Assembly (NCBI RefSeq): GCF_003605125.1
Contig: NZ_QPQT01000019.1
Coordinates: 1-64,000, forward strand
Direction of reading: 5' to 3'
Source: Shewanella algidipiscicola
GTDB taxonomy: Bacteria > Pseudomonadota > Gammaproteobacteria > Enterobacterales > Shewanellaceae
Length of the DNA: 64,000 nucleotides
Shown piece by piece: positions 17,894 through 26,423 of this stretch (positions are counted from its first letter, which is position 1; every line of letters starts with the position of its first letter). The notes below the pieces were generated by a model, which made no database searches, had not been told where the DNA came from, and saw nothing but the letters and a program-made list of their open reading frames with translations. The position numbers were made by a program, and so were the translations under genes.

Positions 17894-17983
17894 ATGAGTA
17901 AAGAAAAGGCAAAGAAAGCGCCACAACGCTCATTAAAAGAGAAACGTAAAGATAAACGCGAGCGACAAAAGTCGTCCGACTAG
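17894..17983 (+). CDS. 29-residue basic mini-protein (paralogue of the one at 15671)
   Basis: ATG at 17894 is preceded by TTGGAGT about nine bases away, followed by 29 codons and TAG. The product begins 'MSKEKAKKAPQRSLKEKRKD' and ends 'KRERQKSSD', so nearly half its residues are Lys or Arg. It resembles the 39-residue protein at 15671 through its shared start and the 'S.KEKR.DK' core. Two hairpins with T-runs follow (18014-18030 and 18048-18089), which argues for a real short mRNA. Function unknown; nucleic-acid or ribosome binding would fit the charge. Confidence 0.65.
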   Translation: MSKEKAKKAPQRSLKEKRKDKRERQKSSD

Positions 17984-18013
17984 TTTATCGCTGCAAGCAT
18001 GAAAGTTGTGCTT

Positions 18014-18030
18014 GAGGCACACGCCTCTTT
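18014..18030 (+). terminator. Small hairpin with T-run after the mini-protein
   Basis: GAGGC-ACAC-GCCTC followed by TTT, 30 bases after the stop codon. It is a weak first terminator of a tandem pair. Confidence 0.45.
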
Positions 18031-18047
18031 AAATAGGTAAGTCATCG

Positions 18048-18089
18048 GAGCCTAACTGATCATTGAGCAATGACTGTTAGGCTCTTTTT
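18048..18089 (+). terminator. Strong intrinsic terminator after the mini-protein
   Basis: GAGCCTAAC (18048-18056) pairs perfectly with GTTAGGCTC (18076-18084), with an inner TCATTG/CAATGA stem, followed by TTTTT. Confidence 0.85.
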
Positions 18090-18328
18090 ATTCGTATTAG
18101 CCCCCCCCCCTCCTCTCGCCTGCCTGTAACACTCCACAATGAAGTAATACTCAATTTATCAAAGTGACTGCCAGCCATTAAAGCATCAAGTCGACTTAGA
18201 CTTAACTGATTAATACACTAGATTTAACCCTTTGCCTCGATAACCATGAGCTTGACTATACTGATTAAGGCTCATGTAGCACAGGTTCAAATGAGCATTC
18301 AGATATTTTACTCACTGGAGCAAATGAA

Positions 18329-18778
18329 ATGAAAAATTTATTAATTGTCTTATTGTGTGCCTTATTCAGTAGCTCGCCTATGGCCAAAGATAGGCTAGAA
18401 GTCTATGAAGATTATGAACTTGGCAGCGAGATCATGAGCATTACTACCGTGCGTATCGATCCTAACATGAGCGATGTTTACTTGGCGGGTCTGCGTGAGA
18501 GTTGGGTGAAAGCAGCCAAAATTCAAAAAGAGCTTGGTTATATTAAAGATTGGAAAATTTATGGCAGCGACCTTCCCACCAGCGGTGATTTTAACATGCT
18601 ATTAGTGGTCACCTTCGAGAACTCAAGCGACCTGGAACCTAATAAGCAAAAATACGATGCCTTTATGAAAAAATGGACAGAGACAGATAAAAAAATGTCA
18701 GAGGAGATCTCTGCAAAGTACCCCGAAGTGAGAACCCTCACGGGTGAATATCGAATGCGCGAAATTATCCTAAAGTAA
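18329..18778 (+). CDS. Secreted hypothetical protein
   Basis: A 149-residue protein with a clear signal peptide ('MKNLLIVLLCALFSSSPMAK', cleavage near residue 19-20). The mature part is about 130 residues, acidic-basic mixed, without cysteines. It contains 'YLAGLRESWVKAAKIQKELG' and 'FNMLLVVTFENSSDLEPN', a helix-strand alternation compatible with a ferredoxin-like (Dabb-type) fold. I do not recognise a family with confidence. ATG follows GGAGCAAATGAA, so the ribosome site is good. It stands alone between terminated units. Confidence 0.7.
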   Translation: MKNLLIVLLCALFSSSPMAKDRLEVYEDYELGSEIMSITTVRIDPNMSDVYLAGLRESWVKAAKIQKELGYIKDWKIYGSDLPTSGDFNMLLVVTFENSSDLEPNKQKYDAFMKKWTETDKKMSEEISAKYPEVRTLTGEYRMREIILK

Positions 18779-19126
18779 ACGCACAACATAAATAACGGAT
18801 AAAAATAGGACTTACCTAATATCGACCTGCCTAGCAATTATACAGGTCGCTTTAGCTCTGTTGATAAACCTCACCCCCACCGCCCCCACCAACATTAGCG
18901 CAATGCCCCTTCTGCTGTGGCCTATCCCTTATAATTTGTGAGCTAAACCACTCAACTTTACATTTCTTTAATTGAATTCATTGTTGAGACTAATTATCAT
19001 TCTCACAAATTATTTGAGTTTACATAATGGCTTAACCATAAACTGCAATCCTGCTTTTTATTATCGCCTCGTAAAATTAGTCACGGAGAATCTACCAGCG
19101 ATGCCGCTGTGTAGAACGAGAACAAC
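18779..19126. promoter_or_regulatory. Intergenic region with Fur-regulated promoter
   Basis: About 350 bases without a gene. Its notable content is the Fur-box-like sequence at 18985-19005, about 120 bases before the PepSY gene start. The rest shows no other recognisable signal. Confidence 0.5.
18985..19005. promoter_or_regulatory. Fur-box-like operator
   Basis: TGAGACTAATTATCATTCTCA: the outer TGAGA/TCTCA arms are perfectly inverted and the core ATTATCATT matches the Fur consensus (GATAATGATAATCATTATC) well on either strand. It lies upstream of the PepSY membrane protein, which fits iron repression. Confidence 0.7.
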
Positions 19127-20194
19127 ATGAATCTAGTACCAGCATTAAAGTGGTTTCATAATTGGGTCGGTTTTGCAGTCAGCATCACCATGTTAATCGT
19201 ATTGACCACAGGAGTGTATTTAGGCAGCGTCGATATCATTAAGCGCCTCGATAACCAAGGGCAAACATTTATGCCCTTATCCACTGAGCAGAAAGCCGCT
19301 GCTCTGCAGTCGTTATTTGAACGTTACCCTGAAATGACCACGGTACGCTTTCCAACCGAGTATAAGCCCTATATTCAAGCATCGATGCGTGGCAAGTCTA
19401 TCGCGTTCGATAATCAGCTCAATGAGCTGTCTGTTAGCGCCTCCGCCAATATTCCCTTTTACAGCACTATTTTTTGGTTACATCGTAACTTTTTACTCGG
19501 TGATGTAGGTAAGTACACTAACGCTTGGGCGTCACTGCTTGGCGGCGCAATCACCTTAGTCGGTATTTATCTGTGGTGGCGTGTGCGCAAGTCGTTTCGA
19601 CTAAAACAGAGTATTCCTCGTAACACTCGCTCCAGCAGCTTGGTAAAAAGCCATATACAACTGGGATTATTTATTTCTGTCCCGCTATTTATTTTGTGTG
19701 TTAGCGGCTTTTTAATTACCTACAAAGGGCTGTGGATCGATGCTGTAAAATCAGTGCCATCATCGGATATAGCATATCCAATGAGCCAACAAAGTGATTG
19801 GCTCAGCCAATTGAATACCGCGCAGCAATTTTGGCCTGAATCGCAGTTAGTCGCCGTGAGTAAGCCGCGCAATGACAAGGCACCCGAGCTCATCTACAGC
19901 ATACGCTTCAATAGCCACAACGATGTCTGGTTACGTGAAGCCGACCAAATCAGTATGAATCATCAGCAAGGTATCATTCAAACTGCGCTCAAACACAGCG
20001 ACAGACCACTTTCGGGTCAAATTGCGACATTTGTGAGACCACTGCATGATGCGCTCAATATGCCCCTGAGCTATGTTGTGCTGATCACCTTAGTATCCTG
20101 TGTCGGCACACTGATTTTATCGTTTAGCTTAGTGACTTTTTGTCGTCGCACCTTTAAACGTAAGCGCAGTTATGCACTGAATACTCAGCATTAA
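19127..20194 (+). CDS. PepSY-associated transmembrane protein, probable iron-uptake reductase
   Basis: A 355-residue membrane protein of the PepSY/DUF3325-associated 'iron-regulated membrane protein' type. It has TM helices at about residues 8-32, 140-165, 180-205 and 320-345. The motifs 'LKWFHNWVGFA' and 'FWLHRNFLLGDVGK' carry the conserved paired histidines that are thought to bind haem, and 'PLHDALNMPLSYV' provides another near the C-terminus. Relatives sit beside TonB-dependent siderophore receptors and probably reduce or release iron at the inner membrane. Here no receptor is adjacent, but the Fur-like box upstream supports the same role. A terminator follows. Confidence 0.85.
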   Translation: MNLVPALKWFHNWVGFAVSITMLIVLTTGVYLGSVDIIKRLDNQGQTFMPLSTEQKAAALQSLFERYPEMTTVRFPTEYKPYIQASMRGKSIAFDNQLNELSVSASANIPFYSTIFWLHRNFLLGDVGKYTNAWASLLGGAITLVGIYLWWRVRKSFRLKQSIPRNTRSSSLVKSHIQLGLFISVPLFILCVSGFLITYKGLWIDAVKSVPSSDIAYPMSQQSDWLSQLNTAQQFWPESQLVAVSKPRNDKAPELIYSIRFNSHNDVWLREADQISMNHQQGIIQTALKHSDRPLSGQIATFVRPLHDALNMPLSYVVLITLVSCVGTLILSFSLVTFCRRTFKRKRSYALNTQH

Positions 20195-20204
20195 TGCTAC
20201 CCAG

Positions 20205-20235
20205 CTCAGATAGCCTGTGGCTATCTGAGCCTTTT
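20205..20235 (+). terminator. Intrinsic terminator after the PepSY gene
   Basis: CTCAGATAGCC-TGT-GGCTATCTGAG, an 11-bp perfect stem, followed by CCTTTT eleven bases after the stop. Confidence 0.75.
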
Positions 20236-20385
20236 GTCTCGCACCTCGTCACTTTATATCCCCGCCGCTTGCTTAATGCCGCGTAAAACCAGCTTGTCAA
20301 ACTGCCTAGTAACAGCAGAATTTCGCCACTATAAAATTTATTTGCATCAGACTATCCTGTGCTAGGATTAATCACTAACTAGAAC

Positions 20386-20652
20386 TAGGGCCTGTTGATC
20401 TTTGCTGGTTGAATGTTGTTCGAGACAAAAACGTGTTAATCGAGGCGAGTGGATTGCAGCCTAGTCAGCTAAGCAAAATTCACTTAACAAAGAGTAAAAC
20501 GTTTTTAGCCGAACCCTTCGGCCAGCGTTTGTTGGGTATTTCTACTGCGTTCTCAGCTTTTTATGTAGAATAACTACACCACAAAGCTTCTGCCTTGTAG
20601 AAATACCCAACAATTCGCTGCAAAAACAACCTTAAAAGATCAACCGGCCCTA
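20386..20652 (+). repeat. MITE-like repeat, copy 2 (full length, 267 bp)
   Basis: Same orientation and nearly the same sequence as 2662-2929, including the 18-bp end TAGGGCCTGTTGATCTTT; the right end has one change (AACCGGCCCTA). It ends 20 bases before the start codon of the following diguanylate cyclase, so it must form part of that gene's leader. Confidence 0.85.
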
Positions 20653-20672
20653 AATAAAAACAAATAAAATAA

Positions 20673-22412
20673 ATGATCTTAAAGCGCATTTTGTTACTGC
20701 TCATATTAACCAGCATGACATCGCTACCCTCAGAGTTAGAGGCAGCTTTATCCCTTGAGCATTCAAGTGACAACACAAACAAAATAACCACTACCGCGTT
20801 AACCTCAAGCAATCCAGCGGCCTCGCTTGCCCTTAATCACCTCAGCAATACGACAATTGCCGACATTGATATTTGGCGCCATATCAACCAAGAAGCGGCC
20901 TTACCCATTACTTCATTGACACAATGGGAACACCTATACCAGAGTTCAAGTCCCATAACGCAGTCACTGGTCAATCAATCTGGTGCCTATATTGGACGTA
21001 TCGCACTGACCAATCGGCAGCCCCATGCCGACAACTGGTTTATTAAATTCAACGCTAACTTTATCGACACGGGTATAGCCTACTGGCAATCGGCACAAGG
21101 CAATCAGGGGCAATGGTTTACTTTTTCGCAACTCGATGATGCAGGTAATCCAATGTTACTGCATTCACAGGTATTTGAGTTGACACTTAATCAACAAGAG
21201 AGTGGCACGCTTTGGCTGTATATAGCGGCAAAACATTATGCGCTGCCTTTGACGGTTAATATCAGCAGCAGTCCGCACTTTTTTAAACAGCAATTTATCA
21301 CTAATAGCGTGACACTGCTTGCTATTGCCGTAATGCTGACATTAGCATTAATCGCCTTAATGCTGTACGTCAAAACTCATTATCGCGTCACTCTAGCCTG
21401 TGCTGGTTATATCGGTTTACACGGTGTGGGCTGGGCCGCTGCCTCAGGTTTTATCGACGATATGCTCAACCTTGAGAGTGTTAATAGCACTTATTGGGGC
21501 ATGATTATCTTTCCCTTCGCCATTGCTGCCGCAGCCCGCTTCACACAGCTATTGTTTAATTTCGAACGCCTACATAAGCCCTTGGCAACACTGTTTAATG
21601 GCCTAGCCATCTTGTGTTTACTCCTTGGGCTTACCCTGCCACTACTGAGTTTTTCGGCTGCCTTCACCGTGTCGCACATTATTGCCTTACTCTGGGTACC
21701 GCTCGCCATAGCCGTTGGCATTAACATGCTGGTATATAAAGATTTTAGAGCGAAGTATTATCTACTAGGTAATTTAGTCTACGGACTGTCACTACTCTAT
21801 TATATGCTCTCACATAGCCATATTATTACAGGGCAAAGCCACTCCGAACTGGTTGTATTAGCAGCATTAGCCGTCGATTGTGTATGTATTTTACTGTCAC
21901 TAACCGCTTGGCTACAGCAGAAGAAACAAGATTATAGTCGGGCCTACTATCAAGCCAGAATTGATCCTCTCACCCAAATAGGTAATCGTTACGCCCTGAG
22001 TGAAGCCTTGAAGGAGCTTACGACAAACTACATCATCATTTTTATCGATTTTGATGGTATCAAAAGAGTTAATGATCGACTCGGGCACGACCAAGGCGAT
22101 GAGCTGCTGCGTTATGGCGCCAGATTAATGAGCACAACACTCAACGGACAAGGGCAAGTGTTTCGTACTGGTGGCGATGAGTTCGTCTGGCTAGTGAGTA
22201 CCACGGATTCTATTGCAAGCACGCAACTAATCGATGAGCTAGCAGCATTACTCCAACAGTGCCACACGGCGTTGACGACAAAGTGGCCCATGAGTGGGAT
22301 TAGTTATGGTATCGCCCATGGACAAGAGGGTCGCAATCAATCTGAATGTTTGGCCTTGGCCGACCAGCGTATGTACCAGCATAAGCGTGCCAAGACTTCA
22401 GTCTTCCCCTAA
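20673..22412 (+). CDS. 7TMR-DISM diguanylate cyclase
   Basis: A 579-residue membrane sensor that makes cyclic di-GMP. Order: signal sequence (residues 1-25), periplasmic 7TMR-DISMED2-like beta domain (~60-190), seven hydrophobic segments (~210-410), then a GGDEF domain (~430-575) with 'RIDPLTQIGNRYALS', 'IDFDGIKRVNDRLGHDQGDE' and the intact catalytic 'RTGGDEF'. No RxxD inhibitory site precedes it. The periplasmic domain in this family often binds carbohydrate. There is no clear ribosome site before the ATG at 20673, and the MITE-like repeat ends just 20 bases upstream, so expression probably depends on sequence within or beyond the repeat. Confidence 0.9.
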   Translation: MILKRILLLLILTSMTSLPSELEAALSLEHSSDNTNKITTTALTSSNPAASLALNHLSNTTIADIDIWRHINQEAALPITSLTQWEHLYQSSSPITQSLVNQSGAYIGRIALTNRQPHADNWFIKFNANFIDTGIAYWQSAQGNQGQWFTFSQLDDAGNPMLLHSQVFELTLNQQESGTLWLYIAAKHYALPLTVNISSSPHFFKQQFITNSVTLLAIAVMLTLALIALMLYVKTHYRVTLACAGYIGLHGVGWAAASGFIDDMLNLESVNSTYWGMIIFPFAIAAAARFTQLLFNFERLHKPLATLFNGLAILCLLLGLTLPLLSFSAAFTVSHIIALLWVPLAIAVGINMLVYKDFRAKYYLLGNLVYGLSLLYYMLSHSHIITGQSHSELVVLAALAVDCVCILLSLTAWLQQKKQDYSRAYYQARIDPLTQIGNRYALSEALKELTTNYIIIFIDFDGIKRVNDRLGHDQGDELLRYGARLMSTTLNGQGQVFRTGGDEFVWLVSTTDSIASTQLIDELAALLQQCHTALTTKWPMSGISYGIAHGQEGRNQSECLALADQRMYQHKRAKTSVFP

Positions 22413-22561
22413 TCCTTAAGCTCATTCCTATCGATTAGCTACGCATTTTATTGGCCAGTTAAAACTTTGCTAACAATTATACGGTTGACTTTTTTCAACA
22501 GTCTTACAAGATAAGTGACATCAATCAACAAGCTACCACCAGCAAGGAAGAATATAAAACG

Positions 22562-24631
22562 ATGAAAAAATCCTTAATTGCCATCGCATTGGCCAGCACT
22601 TTTCTCAGTGGCTGTGGCACATCTGATGTGAATACCAGCGATGTAAAAAGTGAAGTCGCCACCCCAAGCAAGCAAGCCGAACTGGGCAGCTTTGGTGTCG
22701 ATTTAACCGCGCGCAATTTAGCCGTTAAACCTGGCGATGACTTCTTTATGTATGCCAGCGGCACTTGGTACGACAACTACCAGATGCCAGCCGATAAGAC
22801 ACGTTATGGAGCATTTACCGCACTAGCCGAGCGCAGCGAGAAACAAGTCAAAGAGATCATCGATGATATCGCCGCTCGCGATAACCTTAACGCCGAAGAA
22901 CAACTGATTGCCGACTTCTATAACGCCTATATGGACACTGAGACCATCAATAAACGTGGTATCACCCCTATCCAGCCCACCTTAGATAGCATTGCGGCTA
23001 TCGATTCTACCGACGATTTAACAACCCTGTTTGGTCAATCTTGGCTTATCGGCAGCACCTCACCCATTGGTGGTGGAATGTGGTTTAATCGCCTCGACCC
23101 CAACCAATATGAGATGTCCATTGGCGCTGGCGGCTTAGGCTTACCCGATCGCTCTTACTATTTAGAAGATAGCGAACGCTTCGTTAATATCCGCAAGGCG
23201 TATGTGGCACATATCGCCGATATGCTGGCTTTTGCTGGCATCAAAGATGGCCAAGCGCGCGCCGAGGCGATTTTAGCGTTAGAAACCAAGATGGCCGAAG
23301 GCCAATGGCCCAGAGAGAAGCGTCGTAACCGCGACTTGACCCTCAATCAAATTAAACGCGAAGACTTAAGCAAGCAGTATCCAGGTTTTAACTGGGATCG
23401 CTATTTTGCCCAAACAGGCTACCAAGTCCCGCAGCTCAATATCTCTCAGCCTGAGCCGGTTAACGCCATGATCGCCTTGATTAATAATGAAGATTTGGCT
23501 ATCTGGCGTGATTACCTCACCTTCCACACCATCAGTAACAATGCCGAACTATTGTCAGAAGATATTTACGCCACCAGTTTCGATTTTTATGGCAAAACCT
23601 TGAGTGGTCAACAAGAGCCTCGTCCACGTTGGAAGCGCGCTGTAGAGCAGATGTCTGGCACGCAGTCACTGGGCTTTGCTATCGGTAAAGTGTACGTGGC
23701 GCGCTACTTCCCTGAGTCATCGAAGCAGCAAATGGCCCAATTAGTTGAAAACCTTCGCACAGCCCTAGGTGAGCGCATCGATGGGCTCGACTGGATGGGT
23801 GATGAAACCAAAGTCAACGCCCACGCCAAACTCAAAGCCTTCACCCCCAAGATTGGCTATCCAGATGTGTGGCAAGAGTTTGATGGTTTAACCCTAAGTC
23901 GCACCGACTTAGTCAGCAACATCACCAATCTCAGAGAGTTTTTTAGAGCCGATAGCGTCGCTAAAGAGCTAGAAAAAACCGACCGTAACCGCTGGGGCAT
24001 GACGCCACAACGCGTTAACGCCTACTACAATAGCTCGTTTAACGAAATTGTCTTCCCAGCGGCCATCTTACAACCGCCGTTTTTCGATCCTAACGCCGAT
24101 CCTGCGGTTAACTATGGCGGCATTGGCGCCGTGATTGGTCACGAAATGGGACATGGCTTCGATGACCAAGGCTCAAAGTCTGACGCTAATGGCATTCAAC
24201 GTAACTGGTGGACAGATCAAGACCGCGCCGCCTTTGATGCCAAAGCCGATCGTCTCGCTGAGCAATACAGTCAATACGAGCCGATCCCAGATAACTTCGT
24301 TAATGGCCGCAACAGCCTTGGGGAAAATATCGGTGATGTGGGCGGTTTATCCATGGCCTATCATGCTTACAAGCTCAGCCTAAATGGCAAAGAAGCACCG
24401 ATCATCGATGGCCTCACGGGCGATCAACGTTTCTTCTTGGCTTGGGCCCAGGTCTGGAAAGAAAAGCGCACCGAGCAGAGCATGCTCAACCAACTGCGCG
24501 GCGGCACTCACGCACCGGGTCGTTATCGCGCACTCGCGCCACGTAATCATGATGCATGGTACAAGGCGTTCGACGTGCAGCCAGGCGATGCGTTATACCT
24601 CAGCGAAGAAGATCGCGTGCGCATTTGGTAA
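22562..24631 (+). CDS. M13 family zinc metallopeptidase lipoprotein (PepO-like)
   Basis: Neprilysin-type oligopeptidase of 689 residues. The lipobox 'FLSGCGT' at residues 16-22 predicts a lipoprotein of the periplasm or outer membrane. The N-terminal peptidase_M13_N region leads to the catalytic part: 'NAYYNSSFNEIVFPAAILQP', zinc motif HExxH in 'IGHEMGHGFDDQG', and third ligand region 'ENIGDVGGLSMAY'. The C-terminal 'CxxW' of mammalian members is absent, as usual in bacteria. Family members trim small peptides. Single gene ending at a strong terminator. Confidence 0.93.
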   Translation: MKKSLIAIALASTFLSGCGTSDVNTSDVKSEVATPSKQAELGSFGVDLTARNLAVKPGDDFFMYASGTWYDNYQMPADKTRYGAFTALAERSEKQVKEIIDDIAARDNLNAEEQLIADFYNAYMDTETINKRGITPIQPTLDSIAAIDSTDDLTTLFGQSWLIGSTSPIGGGMWFNRLDPNQYEMSIGAGGLGLPDRSYYLEDSERFVNIRKAYVAHIADMLAFAGIKDGQARAEAILALETKMAEGQWPREKRRNRDLTLNQIKREDLSKQYPGFNWDRYFAQTGYQVPQLNISQPEPVNAMIALINNEDLAIWRDYLTFHTISNNAELLSEDIYATSFDFYGKTLSGQQEPRPRWKRAVEQMSGTQSLGFAIGKVYVARYFPESSKQQMAQLVENLRTALGERIDGLDWMGDETKVNAHAKLKAFTPKIGYPDVWQEFDGLTLSRTDLVSNITNLREFFRADSVAKELEKTDRNRWGMTPQRVNAYYNSSFNEIVFPAAILQPPFFDPNADPAVNYGGIGAVIGHEMGHGFDDQGSKSDANGIQRNWWTDQDRAAFDAKADRLAEQYSQYEPIPDNFVNGRNSLGENIGDVGGLSMAYHAYKLSLNGKEAPIIDGLTGDQRFFLAWAQVWKEKRTEQSMLNQLRGGTHAPGRYRALAPRNHDAWYKAFDVQPGDALYLSEEDRVRIW

Positions 24632-24700
24632 TGCCAAGCAAGACCAGCGTAAGCTAAGCAATTGCTGAGCAATATCGCTTATTCACCACACAGCTAAACT

Positions 24701-24731
24701 AAAATGCCAGTCATAGTGACTGGCATTTTTA
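24701..24731. terminator. Intrinsic terminator after the M13 peptidase
   Basis: AAAATGCCAGTCA-TAG-TGACTGGCATTTTT, a perfect stem with an A run before and a T run after, 70 bases past the stop. Confidence 0.9.
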
Positions 24732-25103
24732 TAACTTACATACCAGCCCAACTTTGCCCGCATTCACGCCTCACAGATCGCGAAAATCACCTTAACCTCA
24801 TCTGCGCCACCGCACAGACTTTAATCAGCCACAACCCAGTAACTTGACATCAATCACGTATTAACTGACTATCAACAACACTAAAAACCCAAAAGCATTA
24901 CTAATTAGAGTGCTTCTTGCAACAAAAAAGCAAAGATATCGCCTAGCATATTCACGTTGACGACCTTGAGCATTACGTGCATTAAGGATAACTAAGCCAT
25001 CGTCGGCATCAACGAAACAAACCACAAAAATAATATAACAATAAGATTTAAAACAATTTTATTGCAGTCACATTCACTGTTTGATTGAAAAAGGGAAACG
25101 ACT
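24732..25103. other. Intergenic region upstream of the TRAP transporter
   Basis: About 370 bases without a recognised gene. It becomes AT-rich from about 24880, where the promoter of the TAXI gene is expected. Confidence 0.35.
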
Positions 25104-26045
25104 ATGATTCATCGCATCTTAGCACTCGCTCTACTGCTTATGTTGCCAACGGCACTTCATGCAGAGAACTACTCCATCGGAACGGGCGGCCAAAGTGGCA
25201 TTTACTATCCCTTAGGCGGCGCCTTAGCCAAGGTATGGTCTGAACATATTGACGATGTTAATGTAAAAGCAGAGGTCACCGCCGCCTCGGTAGAGAACAC
25301 CATTAAAGTGGTTCGTGGCGATATGATTGCTGGCATCGCCATGGGCAACGTGGTACTCGATGCCTACAAAGGCGAAGGTAAATTTAAGAGCGCCATGCCG
25401 GTCAACACCTTGTTTGCGCTATATCCCAACCTAGTGCATGCCATCAGTCTTAAAAAGTCGGGCATTACCTCTCTAAACCAATTAAAAGGCAAGCGTATCT
25501 CGTTAGGGGCACCAGCCAGTGGAACCGCCGTGACCTCTGCAGCATTGCTTGAGTCGATGGGGCTCGATATCAAAAAAGATATCGATGCGGTTTACCTTAA
25601 CTACTCAGAAACCACAAACGCCTTGGCCAATGGCCAAATCGACGCAGGCTTTATTGTCGGCGGGCAAGGAGTTGGGGCTGTAACCCAAGTAGCACTGACC
25701 CATGATATCAATCTTATCCCTATCACTGATGAACAAAGTGCCGCTTTCATGGCGCAATACCCAGCCTACAGCAGCTACACTATTCCTGAAAATGTCTACA
25801 ACAAGGTAGCTGCAGTCCCCACATTAAGTGTGTGGAATGTATTGGTTGTTAGCGCCACGATGAGCGATGAAATGGCATTTAACTTAACCAAAGCGGCATT
25901 CGAAAACATGGCCGAAGTACGTAAAGTGGTTAAAGTGGCCGAAGCCACTACACCTGAAAATGCGTTTCACCTAAAGGGAGTGCCACTGCACCCTGGCGCG
26001 CAGCAATATTTCGATTCAATGGCTAAGGGCGCCAGCGCGAAGTAA
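25104..26045 (+). CDS. TAXI-type TRAP transporter substrate-binding protein
   Basis: Periplasmic binding protein of 313 residues with signal peptide 'MIHRILALALLLMLPTALHA'. The opening of the mature protein, 'YSIGTGGQSGIYYPLGGALA', and 'LKGKRISLGAPASGTAVTSA' are the TAXI (TRAP-associated extracytoplasmic immunogenic) signatures. It hands its ligand to the fused membrane subunit encoded at 26424. Known TAXI ligands are small organic acids or amino acids such as glutamate; the ligand here is unknown. AAAAGGGAAA precedes the ATG. Confidence 0.92.
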   Translation: MIHRILALALLLMLPTALHAENYSIGTGGQSGIYYPLGGALAKVWSEHIDDVNVKAEVTAASVENTIKVVRGDMIAGIAMGNVVLDAYKGEGKFKSAMPVNTLFALYPNLVHAISLKKSGITSLNQLKGKRISLGAPASGTAVTSAALLESMGLDIKKDIDAVYLNYSETTNALANGQIDAGFIVGGQGVGAVTQVALTHDINLIPITDEQSAAFMAQYPAYSSYTIPENVYNKVAAVPTLSVWNVLVVSATMSDEMAFNLTKAAFENMAEVRKVVKVAEATTPENAFHLKGVPLHPGAQQYFDSMAKGASAK

Positions 26046-26161
26046 AGCGCAGGACAACTGAGCCGATGCTCGATGCGTTTCCCCCGCGAAATGGATCTAT
26101 AGAACATTAGCATCACCAACAAAGGCAACTACACAGTTGCCTTTGTCACCTTAAATGTGCT

Positions 26162-26359
26162 TAGGCCTGTTGATCTTTCAAGGTTGTTTTTGCAGCGAAT
26201 TGTTGGGTATTTATACAAGGCAGAAGCTTCGTGGTGTAGTTATTCTACATAAAAAGCTGAGAACGCAGTAGAAATGACCAACACATGCTGCCCGAAGGGG
26301 TCGGCTAAAAACGTTTTTGTCTCGAACAAAATTCAACCAGTAAAGCTCAACAGGCCCTA
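26162..26359 (-). repeat. MITE-like repeat, copy 3 (internally deleted, 198 bp)
   Basis: Reverse-orientation copy of the element at 2662-2929. Read on the minus strand, it jumps from the first internal AAAACGTTTT directly to the sequence after the second one, so the ~68 bases between these direct repeats are lost. It lies between the TRAP binding-protein gene and the TRAP membrane gene, separating what is normally one operon. Confidence 0.85.
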
Positions 26360-26423
26360 ATACATAATGAAGCGCGCTAGCGCCACTGCGTAGCCGCCAT
26401 TTTCGTTTAATGAAGGATTTTTT

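Noticed and set aside
18101..18110. Run of ten C, a possible phase-variation tract
   Set aside because: It lies outside any gene, downstream of a terminator, so slippage would have no obvious effect on a protein.
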